Shown here piece by piece: positions 15,687 to 23,401 of a stretch of 31,264 bases of DNA. The notes under the pieces are model-generated. The model saw nothing but the letters and a program-made list of their open reading frames with translations, was not told the DNA's origin and ran no database searches. A program made the position numbers and the translations under genes. Origin of the DNA: DASWHK01 sp036398215 (lineage in GTDB: Bacteria; Acidobacteriota; UBA890); contig DASWHK010000010.1 of NCBI GenBank assembly GCA_036398215.1, positions 1 through 31,264 of the forward strand, given 5' to 3'. The first letter of the stretch is position 1. The number at the start of each line of letters is the position of its first letter.

Positions 15687-16748
15687 CTAGTCGCCGCGAA
15701 ACGACTCGACCGTGCGCCGCAGGCCTTCCTCGAAGCTGACCGCCGGCGCGTAGCCGAGCACGTCGCGGGCGCGGTCGATGGCGGCGTGCGAGTGGCGGAC
15801 GTCGCCGGGGCGGGGATCGGCGTGCTCGGGCGTCAGGTCGGTGCCGAGGATCTCGTTGAGCGCCGCCACCAGCTCGATCAGCGTGTAGCGGCGGCCGCCG
15901 CCGATGTTGACGACGTGGAAGCAGCCGCCGTCACTCTCGGTGGCGCTGCCCTCGGCGGCGCCGCGACGGGTGCCGGTGCCACCCCCCGGCGCCTCGCCGG
16001 CCGACTCCCGGCCGGCGTCGAGCGCCATCAGGTTGGCGGCTACCACGTCGTCGATGTAGGTGAAGTCGCGCGACTGGCCGCCGTCGCCGAAGATCACCGG
16101 CGCCTCGCCGGCCATCATCCGGGTGATGAACTTCGGGATCACCGCCGAGTACTCCGAGGTGGGATCTTGGCGCGGCCCGAAGACGTTGAAGTAACGGAGC
16201 GCGTAGACCTGCTGGCCATAGCTGCGAGCGAAGATGCCGCCGACCTGCTCGGCAGAAAGCTTGCTGAGCGCGTAGGGGGACATCGGCGTCGGCTCCATGC
16301 TCTCTTCCTTGGGCAACACCGGAGTATCGCCGTAGATCGACGATGACGAGGCCATGGCGATGCGCCGCACCCCGGCCCTGCGGCATGCCTCGAGCAGCAG
16401 CGTCGTGCCCTCGACGTTGGCCCGCATGGTGCCCGCGGGGTCGGCGAACGAGCGCGGCACCGAGGGGATCGCGGCCTGGTGCAGGACCCCGGCGACGCCG
16501 TCGACCGCTTCGGCCAGCGACCCGGCGTCGAGGATCGAGGCCTCGACGAACTGGAGTCGATCCGGCGCGTTGGGCGCCGAGGTAGCCTCCAGCGCCGCGG
16601 CGACCGCGGCCTCGAGGTTCTCCCTCCTGCCGGTCGAAAGATCGTCGAGCACGACCACCTCATGGCCGCGCACCAGCAGCGCGGTAACGAGGTGCGAGCC
16701 GATGAAGCCGGCCCCGCCGGTGACCAGGAAACGGTGGACGTCGCTCAT
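15687..16748 (-). CDS. NAD-dependent sugar-nucleotide epimerase/dehydratase (extended SDR)
   Basis: The 353-residue protein has the NAD-binding TGGAGFIGSHL motif (residues 9-19), DDLS after the second strand, SSSSIYGD, and the catalytic YALSK. These are hallmarks of UDP-glucose/UDP-GlcNAc 4-epimerase-like enzymes. Near residues 230-260 it carries a Gly/Ala/Glu-rich insertion (ESAGEAPGGGTGTRRG...) before FHVVNIGGGRRYTL. It sits between pilB and pilT on the same strand, which is not usual for pilus clusters; a role in pilin or surface glycosylation is only inference. The exact sugar cannot be assigned. ATG 16748 was chosen as it directly precedes the Rossmann fold. Confidence 0.85.
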   Translation of the reverse strand: MSDVHRFLVTGGAGFIGSHLVTALLVRGHEVVVLDDLSTGRRENLEAAVAAALEATSAPNAPDRLQFVEASILDAGSLAEAVDGVAGVLHQAAIPSVPRSFADPAGTMRANVEGTTLLLEACRRAGVRRIAMASSSSIYGDTPVLPKEESMEPTPMSPYALSKLSAEQVGGIFARSYGQQVYALRYFNVFGPRQDPTSEYSAVIPKFITRMMAGEAPVIFGDGGQSRDFTYIDDVVAANLMALDAGRESAGEAPGGGTGTRRGAAEGSATESDGGCFHVVNIGGGRRYTLIELVAALNEILGTDLTPEHADPRPGDVRHSHAAIDRARDVLGYAPAVSFEEGLRRTVESFRGD

Positions 16749-16799
16749 GGAACGACAGTGTCCCACGCCGGCATACGCGGCCGCGATGAACGCGGCTCG

Positions 16800-18719
16800 C
16801 TACGCGACGGTCTCGCGCAGCACCTCGTCGACCGTCGTCAGCCCCTGCCAGATCTTGGCCAGGCCGCTCTCGCGCAGCGTGATCATGCCCTCGGCGCGGG
16901 CCTGGGCGCGCAACTCGCTGGTCGGCGCCCGGTTGAGGATCATCTCGCGGATGCCGTCGCTGATCGGCATGACCTCGAACAGGCCGACGCGGCCGCGGTA
17001 GCCGGAGTCGTTGCATTCCCCGCAGCCGATGGGCCGGTAGACGGTGATGTTCTCGGCGTCCTCGGGAGAAAAGCCGATATCGATGAGCGCCTCGGTGCCC
17101 GACGGCGCCGGCTCGCGGCACTTCGAGCAGATCCGGCGCACCAGCCGCTGCGCCTGGATGAGCTGCACCGAGCTCGAGATCAGGAACGGCTCCAGCCCCA
17201 TGTCGATCAGCCGGTTCACCGAGCTGGGCGCGTCGTTGGTGTGCAGCGTCGAGAGCACCAGGTGGCCGGTCAACGCCGCCTTGACGGCGATCTCGGCGGT
17301 CTCCTGGTCACGAATCTCGCCGACCAGCACGATGTCGGGGTCCTGGCGGAGGAACGAGCGCAGCGCCGCGGCGAAGGTCAGGCCGATCTCCTCACGCACC
17401 TGGACCTGGTTGATGCCCACCAGGTTGAACTCCACCGGGTCCTCGGCGGTCATGATGTTGATGTCGGGCTCGTTGATGTTGCCGATCGCCGAGTACAACG
17501 TGTTCGTCTTACCGGAGCCGGTCGGGCCGGTGACCAGCACGATGCCGAAGGGCTTGTTGATGTTCTCCTGGAAGCGCTGCAACGACCAGGGCTCGAAGCC
17601 GAGCTTGGTCATGTCGAGCATCAGCCCTTCGGGGTCGAGCAAGCGCATGACGATCTTCTCGCCCCAAATCGTCGGCAGCGAGGAGACGCGGAGGTCGAGC
17701 TCGCGGAGGCGGCCCTCGAGCTGGACGCGCAGCTTGATGCGGCCGTCCTGCGGGCGGCGCCGCTCCGAGATGTCGAGCTGGCTCATGATCTTGATGCGCG
17801 AGGCGAGCGCGTTCTGCATCGTCTTGGGCGGGTCCATGATCTCGTAGAGGATGCCGTCGATGCGGTAGCGCACCCGCAGGCGCTTCTCGTAGGGCTCGAT
17901 GTGGATGTCCGAGGCGCCGCGGCGCAAGGCGTCGGTGAGCACCAGGTTGACCAGCTTGATGACCGGCGCCTCGCCCGAGGCCTGCGAGAGCTGCTCGAGG
18001 TCGATGTTCTCGTTGGTATCGACGATCTCCAGCTCGCCGGGCGAGTTGAGCTCTGTGTTCAGGTCGCTCATCATCCGGGCGATGTGGGAGTCCTCCTGGT
18101 CGCCGTAGAGGCGACCGATCGCCTCCTTGATGGCGCGCTCGGAGGCGACCATCGGCTGGATCCTCAGCCCGGTGGCGAACTTGAGGTCGTCCATGGCGAC
18201 GACGTCGGTCGGATCGACCATCGCCACCTCGAGCACCCGGTCGTTGACCTGCACCGGGACCAGCAGATAGCGGCGCGCCATCTCCGCCGGTACCAGGTCC
18301 AGAAGGTTCTTGAGGACCTCGAGGTCGTCGATCTCGGCGGCCGGAACGCCATACTGGTCGGAAAGCAAGCGGACGAGGTCGGATTCCTGCACCAGCCCCT
18401 TCTCGACCAAGTAGTGGCCGAGGCGCTCGCCGCTGGCGGCTTGATCGGCGAGGGCGTTGTTGAGCAAGTCCTCGGTGATCAGGCCGTTGTCGATCAGCAG
18501 GCGACCGAGGCGGGTGGTGAGACGGCGCTGCGGTCGCTGCTCGGAGCCGGCGGCGGCCGGCGCCGCCGTGGGCGAGCGCTCGGCGGCCACCTGTCCGCCG
18601 GCGGCGCCGCCGTTGGGCCGCTGCGCGGCGCCCGATGAGCCTCTCTGGGCAGTCATGGTGCCCGCTGGGCGGCCGGCGGACGGCCTCGACGTGCCGGTCG
18701 CGGTGCCCGAGGCACTCAT
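16800..18719 (-). CDS. pilB: pilus extension ATPase PilB with MshEN domain
   Basis: This 639-residue ATPase drives pilus polymerisation. After a low-complexity N-terminus of about 65 residues comes an MshEN domain with two tandem RLGxxLxxxG motifs (residues 70-79 and 99-108), each followed by a Leu-rich helix. This is the arrangement known to bind c-di-GMP in MshE and some PilB proteins. The motor core follows: Walker A GPTGSGKT (398-405), Asp box (TAEDPVEF), Walker B DPDIVLVGEIRD, His box (GHLVLSTLHT) and a zinc tetracysteine (CSKC...CGEC). ATG 18719 has GGGAGG close upstream; GTG 18746 and ATG 18656 are alternatives. It is the first gene of the pilus locus. Confidence 0.95.
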   Translation of the reverse strand: MSASGTATGTSRPSAGRPAGTMTAQRGSSGAAQRPNGGAAGGQVAAERSPTAAPAAAGSEQRPQRRLTTRLGRLLIDNGLITEDLLNNALADQAASGERLGHYLVEKGLVQESDLVRLLSDQYGVPAAEIDDLEVLKNLLDLVPAEMARRYLLVPVQVNDRVLEVAMVDPTDVVAMDDLKFATGLRIQPMVASERAIKEAIGRLYGDQEDSHIARMMSDLNTELNSPGELEIVDTNENIDLEQLSQASGEAPVIKLVNLVLTDALRRGASDIHIEPYEKRLRVRYRIDGILYEIMDPPKTMQNALASRIKIMSQLDISERRRPQDGRIKLRVQLEGRLRELDLRVSSLPTIWGEKIVMRLLDPEGLMLDMTKLGFEPWSLQRFQENINKPFGIVLVTGPTGSGKTNTLYSAIGNINEPDINIMTAEDPVEFNLVGINQVQVREEIGLTFAAALRSFLRQDPDIVLVGEIRDQETAEIAVKAALTGHLVLSTLHTNDAPSSVNRLIDMGLEPFLISSSVQLIQAQRLVRRICSKCREPAPSGTEALIDIGFSPEDAENITVYRPIGCGECNDSGYRGRVGLFEVMPISDGIREMILNRAPTSELRAQARAEGMITLRESGLAKIWQGLTTVDEVLRETVA

Positions 18720-19104
18720 CGGCCTCCCTGTTTGCTGGTCTGCCACGTGATAACGCTCGTCATTCCTGCTTGGCCGGACGGATCGGATCGCGTCCGAGCG
18801 AGCTGCACTAGGCACGACAGATCTCGGGAGAACGCCGGCCGGCGACTCTGTGCGGTGCCCTACCGCAGCGCGGTCCCTCTGCCCCGCCTCGGCAAGTGCG
18901 GGCTGGTCTGCAAAGGATAGTGAGTCGGAGACCCGGGAGTAAAGCTCTAATCACGTGAAGGAACACGTGGGCATGAGTATCTTGAAGTGGTTATCCATGG
19001 CAACGGGTAGGCGCCTCGTGAGCGCGAAACGCGCGCCGGCCCGGAATTATTTTCGGCGGGGCCATCGGTGGGATTTTCGCTTGCTTCGCGACTGTCGCCG
19101 CCTG
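18720..19104. other. divergent intergenic region between pilB and the flavoprotein
   Basis: This roughly 385-base region should hold the promoters of pilB (leftward) and of the flavoprotein gene (rightward). It contains two CACGTG palindromes 12 bp apart (18952-18957 and 18964-18969) and a third near pilB (18745-18750), possible operator sites. No sigma-54 consensus or gene was seen here. Confidence 0.4.
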
Positions 19105-19122
19105 CTAGGCTTGGATGCCTAG
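19105..19122 (+). promoter_or_regulatory. inverted repeat upstream of the flavoprotein gene
   Basis: CTAGGC (19105-19110), TTGGAT, then GCCTAG (19117-19122) form a perfect 6-bp inverted repeat. The first possible ATG of the downstream frame (19115) lies inside it, which favours an operator here and a translation start further in. Confidence 0.4.
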
Positions 19123-19186
19123 TGGTTGGGGGGCCACCGGGTTTTCCGTTGCGGGCGATCATCGGCCCACCGACAGTGGCATCCTC

Positions 19187-20389
19187 GTGAGCAGGAAGCG
19201 CAGCCCGATCTCCGATCCCGAGTGGGACGTCATCGTCGTCGGTGCCGGCCCGGCGGGCAGCGTCTGCGCCGAGTATCTGGCGCGGCGCGGCCACAAGGTC
19301 GTGCTGCTGGAGCGCGACAGCCGGCCGGGGGCCTGCGCCAACTGCACCGGGATCATCGGCGAGGAGGCCTTCGAGGTCTTCGACCTGCCCCGCGACCTCG
19401 TGGTCAGCAGCATCGCCGACGTCACCTTCCGCGGCCCCTACCGGCGCGAGGTCGGCTTCGCCGCCGGCCGTACCCTGGCCCACGTCGTGCGCCGCTTCCG
19501 GTTCGACGCTGCTCTCGCCGAGCGCGCCGCCGAAGCCGGCGCCGAGCTGATCACCGGCGTGCGCGTCGCCGGCGGCAGCCGCGGCCCGGGCAGCGTCGAG
19601 GCCTACGGCGTGCGCGGCCGCAAGAGCGTCGCCTTCCGCGGCCGCGCCATCGTTCTCGCCGTCGGCTACCACCTCGCGCTGTTGCGCTCGTTCGACATGG
19701 ACGGGCCGCGCGAGTTCGTCCAGGGCGTGCAGCTCCTTTGCCGCAGCAAGAAGATCGACCGGGTGGAGGTCTACGTGGGGAGCAAGTGGGCGCCCGGATC
19801 CTTCGGATGGGCCGTCCCCCTGGAGCCCGGTTGGGTGAAGGTCGGGCTCACCACGACGCGCCGCGCCCGCCGCCACCTCGACGCCATCCTCGAGTCCGAG
19901 CACCTCGCCGGGCGGCTCAATCTGTCGACGGCGCGCGTGCGCCTGAGCCCGATACCCGTCGGCACCCTCGCCCGCACCCACGACGACCGCGTCCTGGTCG
20001 TCGGCGAGGCCGCCGGCCAGGTGAAGACGACCAGCAACGGCGGCATCTACTACAGCATGCTGGGGGCGCGCGAGGCGGGCGCCACTCTCGACGCCGCACT
20101 GCGGCGCGACGACCTCACCGCCGCCGGCCTCGCCTCGTACGAGGCCGCCTGGCGCAACCTGCTGGAGCCCGAGCTGCGGGTCGGCCAGCAGCTGCGCGAG
20201 GTCTTCGACTCGATGTCCGACGCGCGCCTGGCGGCGCTCATGTGGATCGGCGGCGTCGACTCGCTCATGAACCTGATCCGCGACAAGGCCGACTTCGACT
20301 GGCACCAACCGCTGCTTGACGAGCTGAGCCGACATCGGGTGGTGGGGCAGTTCTTGCGGTCGGGGGAGCCGGCGGCGGCGGAGGCGTAG
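19187..20389 (+). CDS. geranylgeranyl reductase-family FAD-dependent oxidoreductase
   Basis: The frame can start at ATG 19115 (424 residues), but the GTG at 19187 (400 residues) lies directly before the dinucleotide fold and is preferred. The N-terminus has DVIVVGAGPAGSVCAEYLARRG and the E of KVVLLER for FAD binding. There is a CANCTG segment, and a late VLVVGEAAGQVKTTSNGG motif typical of geranylgeranyl reductases and related flavoproteins. Such enzymes saturate isoprenoid chains of quinones, lipids or pigments; the substrate here is unknown. It is divergent from pilB and has no obvious operon partner. Downstream lies the broken end of a Uma2 gene on the other strand. Confidence 0.8.
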   Translation: MSRKRSPISDPEWDVIVVGAGPAGSVCAEYLARRGHKVVLLERDSRPGACANCTGIIGEEAFEVFDLPRDLVVSSIADVTFRGPYRREVGFAAGRTLAHVVRRFRFDAALAERAAEAGAELITGVRVAGGSRGPGSVEAYGVRGRKSVAFRGRAIVLAVGYHLALLRSFDMDGPREFVQGVQLLCRSKKIDRVEVYVGSKWAPGSFGWAVPLEPGWVKVGLTTTRRARRHLDAILESEHLAGRLNLSTARVRLSPIPVGTLARTHDDRVLVVGEAAGQVKTTSNGGIYYSMLGAREAGATLDAALRRDDLTAAGLASYEAAWRNLLEPELRVGQQLREVFDSMSDARLAALMWIGGVDSLMNLIRDKADFDWHQPLLDELSRHRVVGQFLRSGEPAAAEA

Positions 20390-20449
20390 GCGGGGCAGCG
20401 AACCTTCGAGGCGCACCTGGAGGAGCTGGTGCCCCCAAACGTGGGAGGA

Positions 20450-20976
20450 GTTCGGCTCGCACGCCAGATCCTTGAAGAGCTCGACGCGGCGCGCCGGCAG
20501 GTTGACGATCCAGACCTCCGGGATCCCGGCCCGTGCATACAGCGGGATCTTCACGAGGCGATCGCGGCCGAGCGATGCGTCGGCGACCTCGATTACGACA
20601 GGACGTCCGCGGGCATCGGGTGGGCCTCGGCGTAGAAGTCACTCTTCGGTCGCAGGAGGGAGATGTCCGGCTCGGGTTCGGAGTAGCCGTCGAGCTGGAT
20701 CGGGTTCTGGATGCGGACCACCGCCCGATCGCAGAGCTGCCTTCCGAACAGGCGATTAAGGCGGTCTACGCACGCTGCGTGGGGGCTATTGATCGTCATC
20801 TTCCTGACGATCTCGCCGTCCAGCAGCTCGACCCGGTCGCCTTCGGTCAAGATCCCTGCTCGGGCCATGGCGTGGTAGTCGGCCACGGTGAAGCGACGGC
20901 GGGAGATGAGCCCCTCGATCCCCGCCATGGGGGCCTGGTCTCGCTGCGCTGTGCTGGGGCTGTGCTCCAAGCTCAT
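20450..20976 (-). pseudogene. Uma2-family (DUF820) nuclease gene, frameshifted (copy 1)
   Basis: ATG 20976 has a very strong ribosome site (GGAGGAGGGG). The frame reads ISRRRFTVADYHAMARAGIL, DRVELLDGEIV and SEPEPDISLLRPKSDF, all matching intact copies, but stops at 20593 after MPADVLS. Reading resumes one frame over with VIEVADASLGRDRLVKIPLYARAGIPEVWIVNLP. Against the intact copies (DVLLIVEVADTSL) a single missing base near 20600 explains the break. The usual C-terminal motif (LAFP...DIEDILG) is not recognisable, so the 3' end is also degraded near the flavoprotein stop. The left limit is approximate. Confidence 0.8.
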
Positions 20977-21098
20977 GCCGTTCCCCTCCTCCGATCGCCT
21001 GGGTCTCGGTGACATGCCGGCGCGTCGCCCACTGCCCACTTCTCGAATCCATCGAGTATACCGCTCACCTGATTCCGTTCTCGCTTTCTCTTTCTGTG

Positions 21099-21107
21099 AG
21101 ACGGCCA
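21099..21107. repeat. AGACGGCCA element, copy a
   Basis: The word AGACGGCCA lies 123 bp upstream of the Uma2 copy 1 start, in context GTGAGACGGCCACCC. It is in the divergent region shared with hicA. Confidence 0.55.
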
Positions 21108-21148
21108 CCCGGCCCGTGATTCCGCGCCGAACCGCAGAGAAGATGATC

Positions 21149-21184
21149 TTGACACCGGGACCGCTCGGTACTAGTTTGTAGTAC
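21149..21184 (+). promoter_or_regulatory. hicAB promoter with overlapping operator
   Basis: TTGACA (21149-21154), a 17-base spacer and TAGTTT (21172-21177) form a promoter directly before hicA. A perfect inverted repeat GTACTA-GTTTG-TAGTAC (21168-21184) covers the -10 element. This is the expected place for autorepression by the DNA-binding HicB antitoxin. The leader to the GTG at 21189 would be only a few bases. Confidence 0.65.
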
Positions 21185-21188
21185 TATT

Positions 21189-21437
21189 GTGCGAAAGAAG
21201 CATCAGCGAACCCTCGACAACATCGCCAGGATCCATGCCGCTACCCACTGGTCGGATGTCGAGGCGCTCCTCACGAAGCAGCTTGACGCCGAAGTCCACG
21301 AGGGAACGGGGTCAACGGTGACCTTCGTCATCGACAACGTGAAGTTCACTGTCGACCGACCTCATCCTCGCAGGGAATGCGGGAGAGGTCTCGTCAAGCG
21401 CGTGAAGGCGTACCTGGAGGAGCTAGGCCATCTCTGA
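21189..21437 (+). CDS. hicA: HicA-family toxin (copy 1)
   Basis: The 82-residue product (GTG start) reads VRKKHQRTLDNIARI...HWSDVEALL, then VDRPHPRRECGRGLVKRVKAYLEELG, the double-stranded RNA-binding-like fold of HicA mRNA interferases. The catalytic GSH motif of classical HicA appears as GST (TGSTVTF); a large HicA subgroup has Arg at this place (from memory), so the missing His does not by itself mean inactivity. It is followed 34 bases later by hicB, and an operator lies upstream. Confidence 0.85.
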   Translation: MRKKHQRTLDNIARIHAATHWSDVEALLTKQLDAEVHEGTGSTVTFVIDNVKFTVDRPHPRRECGRGLVKRVKAYLEELGHL

Positions 21438-21471
21438 GGAGGGACCCGCCGCCCTCCGTACGGAGGCTAGG

Positions 21472-21849
21472 ATGATCGAGTACAAAGGCTACAGTGGGGT
21501 TTTCGAGTACGATCCGGAGATCGAAGTCTTCGCCGGCCACGTCGTGGATCTGCGCGACCAGATCTATTTCGAGGGCTCTTCGGTCGAGGAACTGAAGGCG
21601 TCGATGGCCCGGGCGGTCGACCATTATCTCGCCGTGTGCGAACGCCGCGGTGAGGAACCGGATCGGCCTTTCTCCGGTCGGTTCAACGTGCGCTTGCCCC
21701 CCGCTCTCCATCGCCGGGTTGCGAAGGCCGCGGCAATGAGTGGCGAGTCGATGAACGAGTGGGTTACCGAAGCGCTCCAAGAGAAGGTTGCCGAGGACTT
21801 CGAGCCGGCTGGAACGCAAAACGTTGAGGGCGCGGGTGCCGAGGATTAG
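21472..21849 (+). CDS. hicB: HicB-family antitoxin (copy 1)
   Basis: The 125-residue protein has an N-terminal HicB partial RNase H-like fold (MIEYKGYSGVFEYDPEIEVF, GHVVDLRDQIYFEGSSVEEL). Its C-terminal ribbon-helix-helix has RFNVRLPPALHRRVAKAAAMSGESMNEWV, which binds DNA. GGAGG five bases before the ATG supports the start. It neutralises the adjacent HicA and probably represses the operon through the 21168-21184 palindrome. It is longer at the C-terminus than copy 2 by about 12 residues. Confidence 0.92.
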   Translation: MIEYKGYSGVFEYDPEIEVFAGHVVDLRDQIYFEGSSVEELKASMARAVDHYLAVCERRGEEPDRPFSGRFNVRLPPALHRRVAKAAAMSGESMNEWVTEALQEKVAEDFEPAGTQNVEGAGAED

Positions 21850-21976
21850 GCTCACGGGTTGTGCGGCGCCTGGTCGGAGCGGTCAAACCCCAGAGGTCAT
21901 GGTGATGCGGAGGTCCAGGGGATGGCTGGAGAGATCCCCTGATGTCGGAACTTGCGGATCGCCCTCCCTGCTCAGA

Positions 21977-22007
21977 CTGGGGCTTTCCCGTGGCGCAAAA
22001 GCCCCAG
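21977..22007. repeat. inverted repeat between hicB and the FmdB-like gene
   Basis: Perfect 10-bp arms CTGGGGCTTT (21977-21986) and AAAGCCCCAG (21998-22007) with an 11-base loop. No U-tract follows on either strand, so it is a weak terminator candidate for hicAB or a regulatory hairpin before the next gene. Confidence 0.45.
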
Positions 22008-22040
22008 GTAAGATTGCCGATCATCTCCAGGACTCAGGCG

Positions 22041-22559
22041 ATGCCGATCTACGAGTTCTACTGCCGTGACTGCCACCGCATCTACCGGTTCCTGTCCCGC
22101 CGCGTCGATACCACACGCCGCCCCGCCTGCCCGAGGTGCGGTCGCGCGAGGCTGAGCCGGCGCCCCTCGACGTTCGCCGTCTCGCGCGGCCTCGAGAGGC
22201 CCGATGCACCCGACCCGCTAGCCAACGTCGACGAGGCGGCGCTCGAGCGCGCCATGGCCGAGCTCGGCGCCAACGCGGAGAACATCGACGAGAGCGACCC
22301 GCGCCAGGCGGCCCAGCTCATGCGCCGCATGTTCCAGGCGACCGGCATGCCGGTGGGCGACGCGATGCAGGAGATGCTGTCGCGCATGGAGGCCGGCGAG
22401 GACCCCGATGCCTTGGAGGAGGAGTTCGGCGACGCCCTCGAGGAGGATCCCCTCATGGGCGGCCTCGAAGACGGAGCGCCGGCCGCGCCGGGGAGCCGCA
22501 TCAGCCGCCTGCGCCGCCGCCTGCCGCCTCGGGTCGATCCCGAGCTGCACGAGATGTGA
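22041..22559 (+). CDS. FmdB-like zinc-ribbon protein with acidic tail
   Basis: The 172-residue protein starts MPIYEFYCRDCHRIYRFLSRR, with a CxxC pair and then CPRCG, the small FmdB/CxxC zinc ribbon. A long acidic, Met-rich region follows (AAQLMRRMFQATGMPVGDAMQEML, then DPDALEEEFGDALEEDP) and a basic C-terminus. FmdB domains are putative regulators and the role of the extension is unknown. ATG 22041 has AGGA eight bases upstream; an earlier ATG at 21942 would translate the hairpin region and is less likely. It interrupts the convergent pairing of hicAB copy 1 with Uma2 copy 2. Confidence 0.8.
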   Translation: MPIYEFYCRDCHRIYRFLSRRVDTTRRPACPRCGRARLSRRPSTFAVSRGLERPDAPDPLANVDEAALERAMAELGANAENIDESDPRQAAQLMRRMFQATGMPVGDAMQEMLSRMEAGEDPDALEEEFGDALEEDPLMGGLEDGAPAAPGSRISRLRRRLPPRVDPELHEM

Positions 22560-22618
22560 GCGGGAGCCGGATCTTCGATCGTCATTCCTGCGGTTGAAAT
22601 CTGCCTTGAGCGTGATCA

Positions 22619-23254
22619 TCAGACGTCGGCCGGGGGATCGCTCGGTACCGGGCCGAGGATATCCTCGATGTCGATCGCCTCGCCCGGAAAGGCCAGGGGC
22701 GTCACGCTGCCCTCGCGGAGGTGCTGGACGTCAGCGTAGCGGGTGCCCGAGGGCTGGCTGTAGACTTCGACCTCTCGTTCCTCCACGTTGACGATCCAGA
22801 CCTCGGCGATTCCGGCGACGGCGTAGCGCGGCAACTTGAGGGCGCGATCACCTGTCAGCGAGGTATCGGCCACTTCGACGATGAGCAGCACGTCCTCGGG
22901 CTTTGGGTGGGCGCCGGCGTAACGATCCAGCGGAGGCCTCAGGAGAGCGACGTCGGGCTCCGGCTCCGAGTACCCGTCGAGGCGAACTGGGTTCTGCACC
23001 TGGAGGATGGCACGACGCGCGAAGCGGCGAGAGAACGTGTCGATCAACCGACGCACACAGTCTGCGTGTCGGATGCCGATGGGGGTCATCACGACGACCT
23101 CACCATCGAGCAACTCGACGCGCTCGTCCTCGGCGAGGATCCCGGCGCGCGCCATGGCGTAGTACTCGTCGACGTTGAAGCGTCGCCTGGTCAGCAGCGC
23201 GCCCTGCCCTGCGTCGCCAGCTTGCTCGCTGCCGGCTACGGCCGATCTTCTCAT
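22619..23254 (-). CDS. Uma2-family (DUF820) putative nuclease (copy 2)
   Basis: The 211-residue protein belongs to the Uma2 family of PD-(D/E)XK-like restriction endonuclease folds. It has RRRFNVDEYYAMARAGIL, DERVELLDGEVVVMTPIG, the acidic EPEPDVALLRP, LLIVEVADTSL and the core DRALKLPRYAVAGIAEVWIVN, then LAFPGEAIDIEDILG at the end. Substrates of Uma2 proteins are not established. ATG 23254 is chosen for its similarity to other copies (GAGAGG upstream). The frame is open to ATG 23383, which would add MAVYSD... and 37 further residues. It is convergent with the FmdB-like gene. Confidence 0.85.
   Translation of the reverse strand: MRRSAVAGSEQAGDAGQGALLTRRRFNVDEYYAMARAGILAEDERVELLDGEVVVMTPIGIRHADCVRRLIDTFSRRFARRAILQVQNPVRLDGYSEPEPDVALLRPPLDRYAGAHPKPEDVLLIVEVADTSLTGDRALKLPRYAVAGIAEVWIVNVEEREVEVYSQPSGTRYADVQHLREGSVTPLAFPGEAIDIEDILGPVPSDPPADV
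22652..22713. repeat. 62-bp perfect repeat, copy 1 (within Uma2 copy 2)
   Basis: This stretch in the 3' end of Uma2 copy 2 is identical, base for base, to 25971-26032 in the Uma2 fragment beside parE, in the same orientation. The identity points to a recent duplication or gene conversion. Confidence 0.85.
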
Positions 23255-23373
23255 GACCTCGTGCCTCTCTTGCGCTCTCCATCCCAGGATATCCCCCGAT
23301 CGACGGCGGCGGAACCGTAGCATCGGCTTCGCGAAGCGACTCGGGCCGACTGTCGGCGGCCCCTGATCGGAGT

Positions 23374-23382
23374 AGACGGCCA
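23374..23382. repeat. AGACGGCCA element, copy b
   Basis: AGACGGCCA lies 120 bp upstream of the Uma2 copy 2 start, in context AGTAGACGGCCATGAC. Confidence 0.55.
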
Positions 23383-23401
23383 TGACCGCGAAAAACCCGG
23401 C

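Noticed and set aside
16479..18638. A 719-codon open frame on the plus strand, and similar long plus frames at 13702-15468 and 26726-28216
   Set aside because: They are antisense to pilB, pilT/pilC and the 2-epimerase, respectively, with no recognisable motif.
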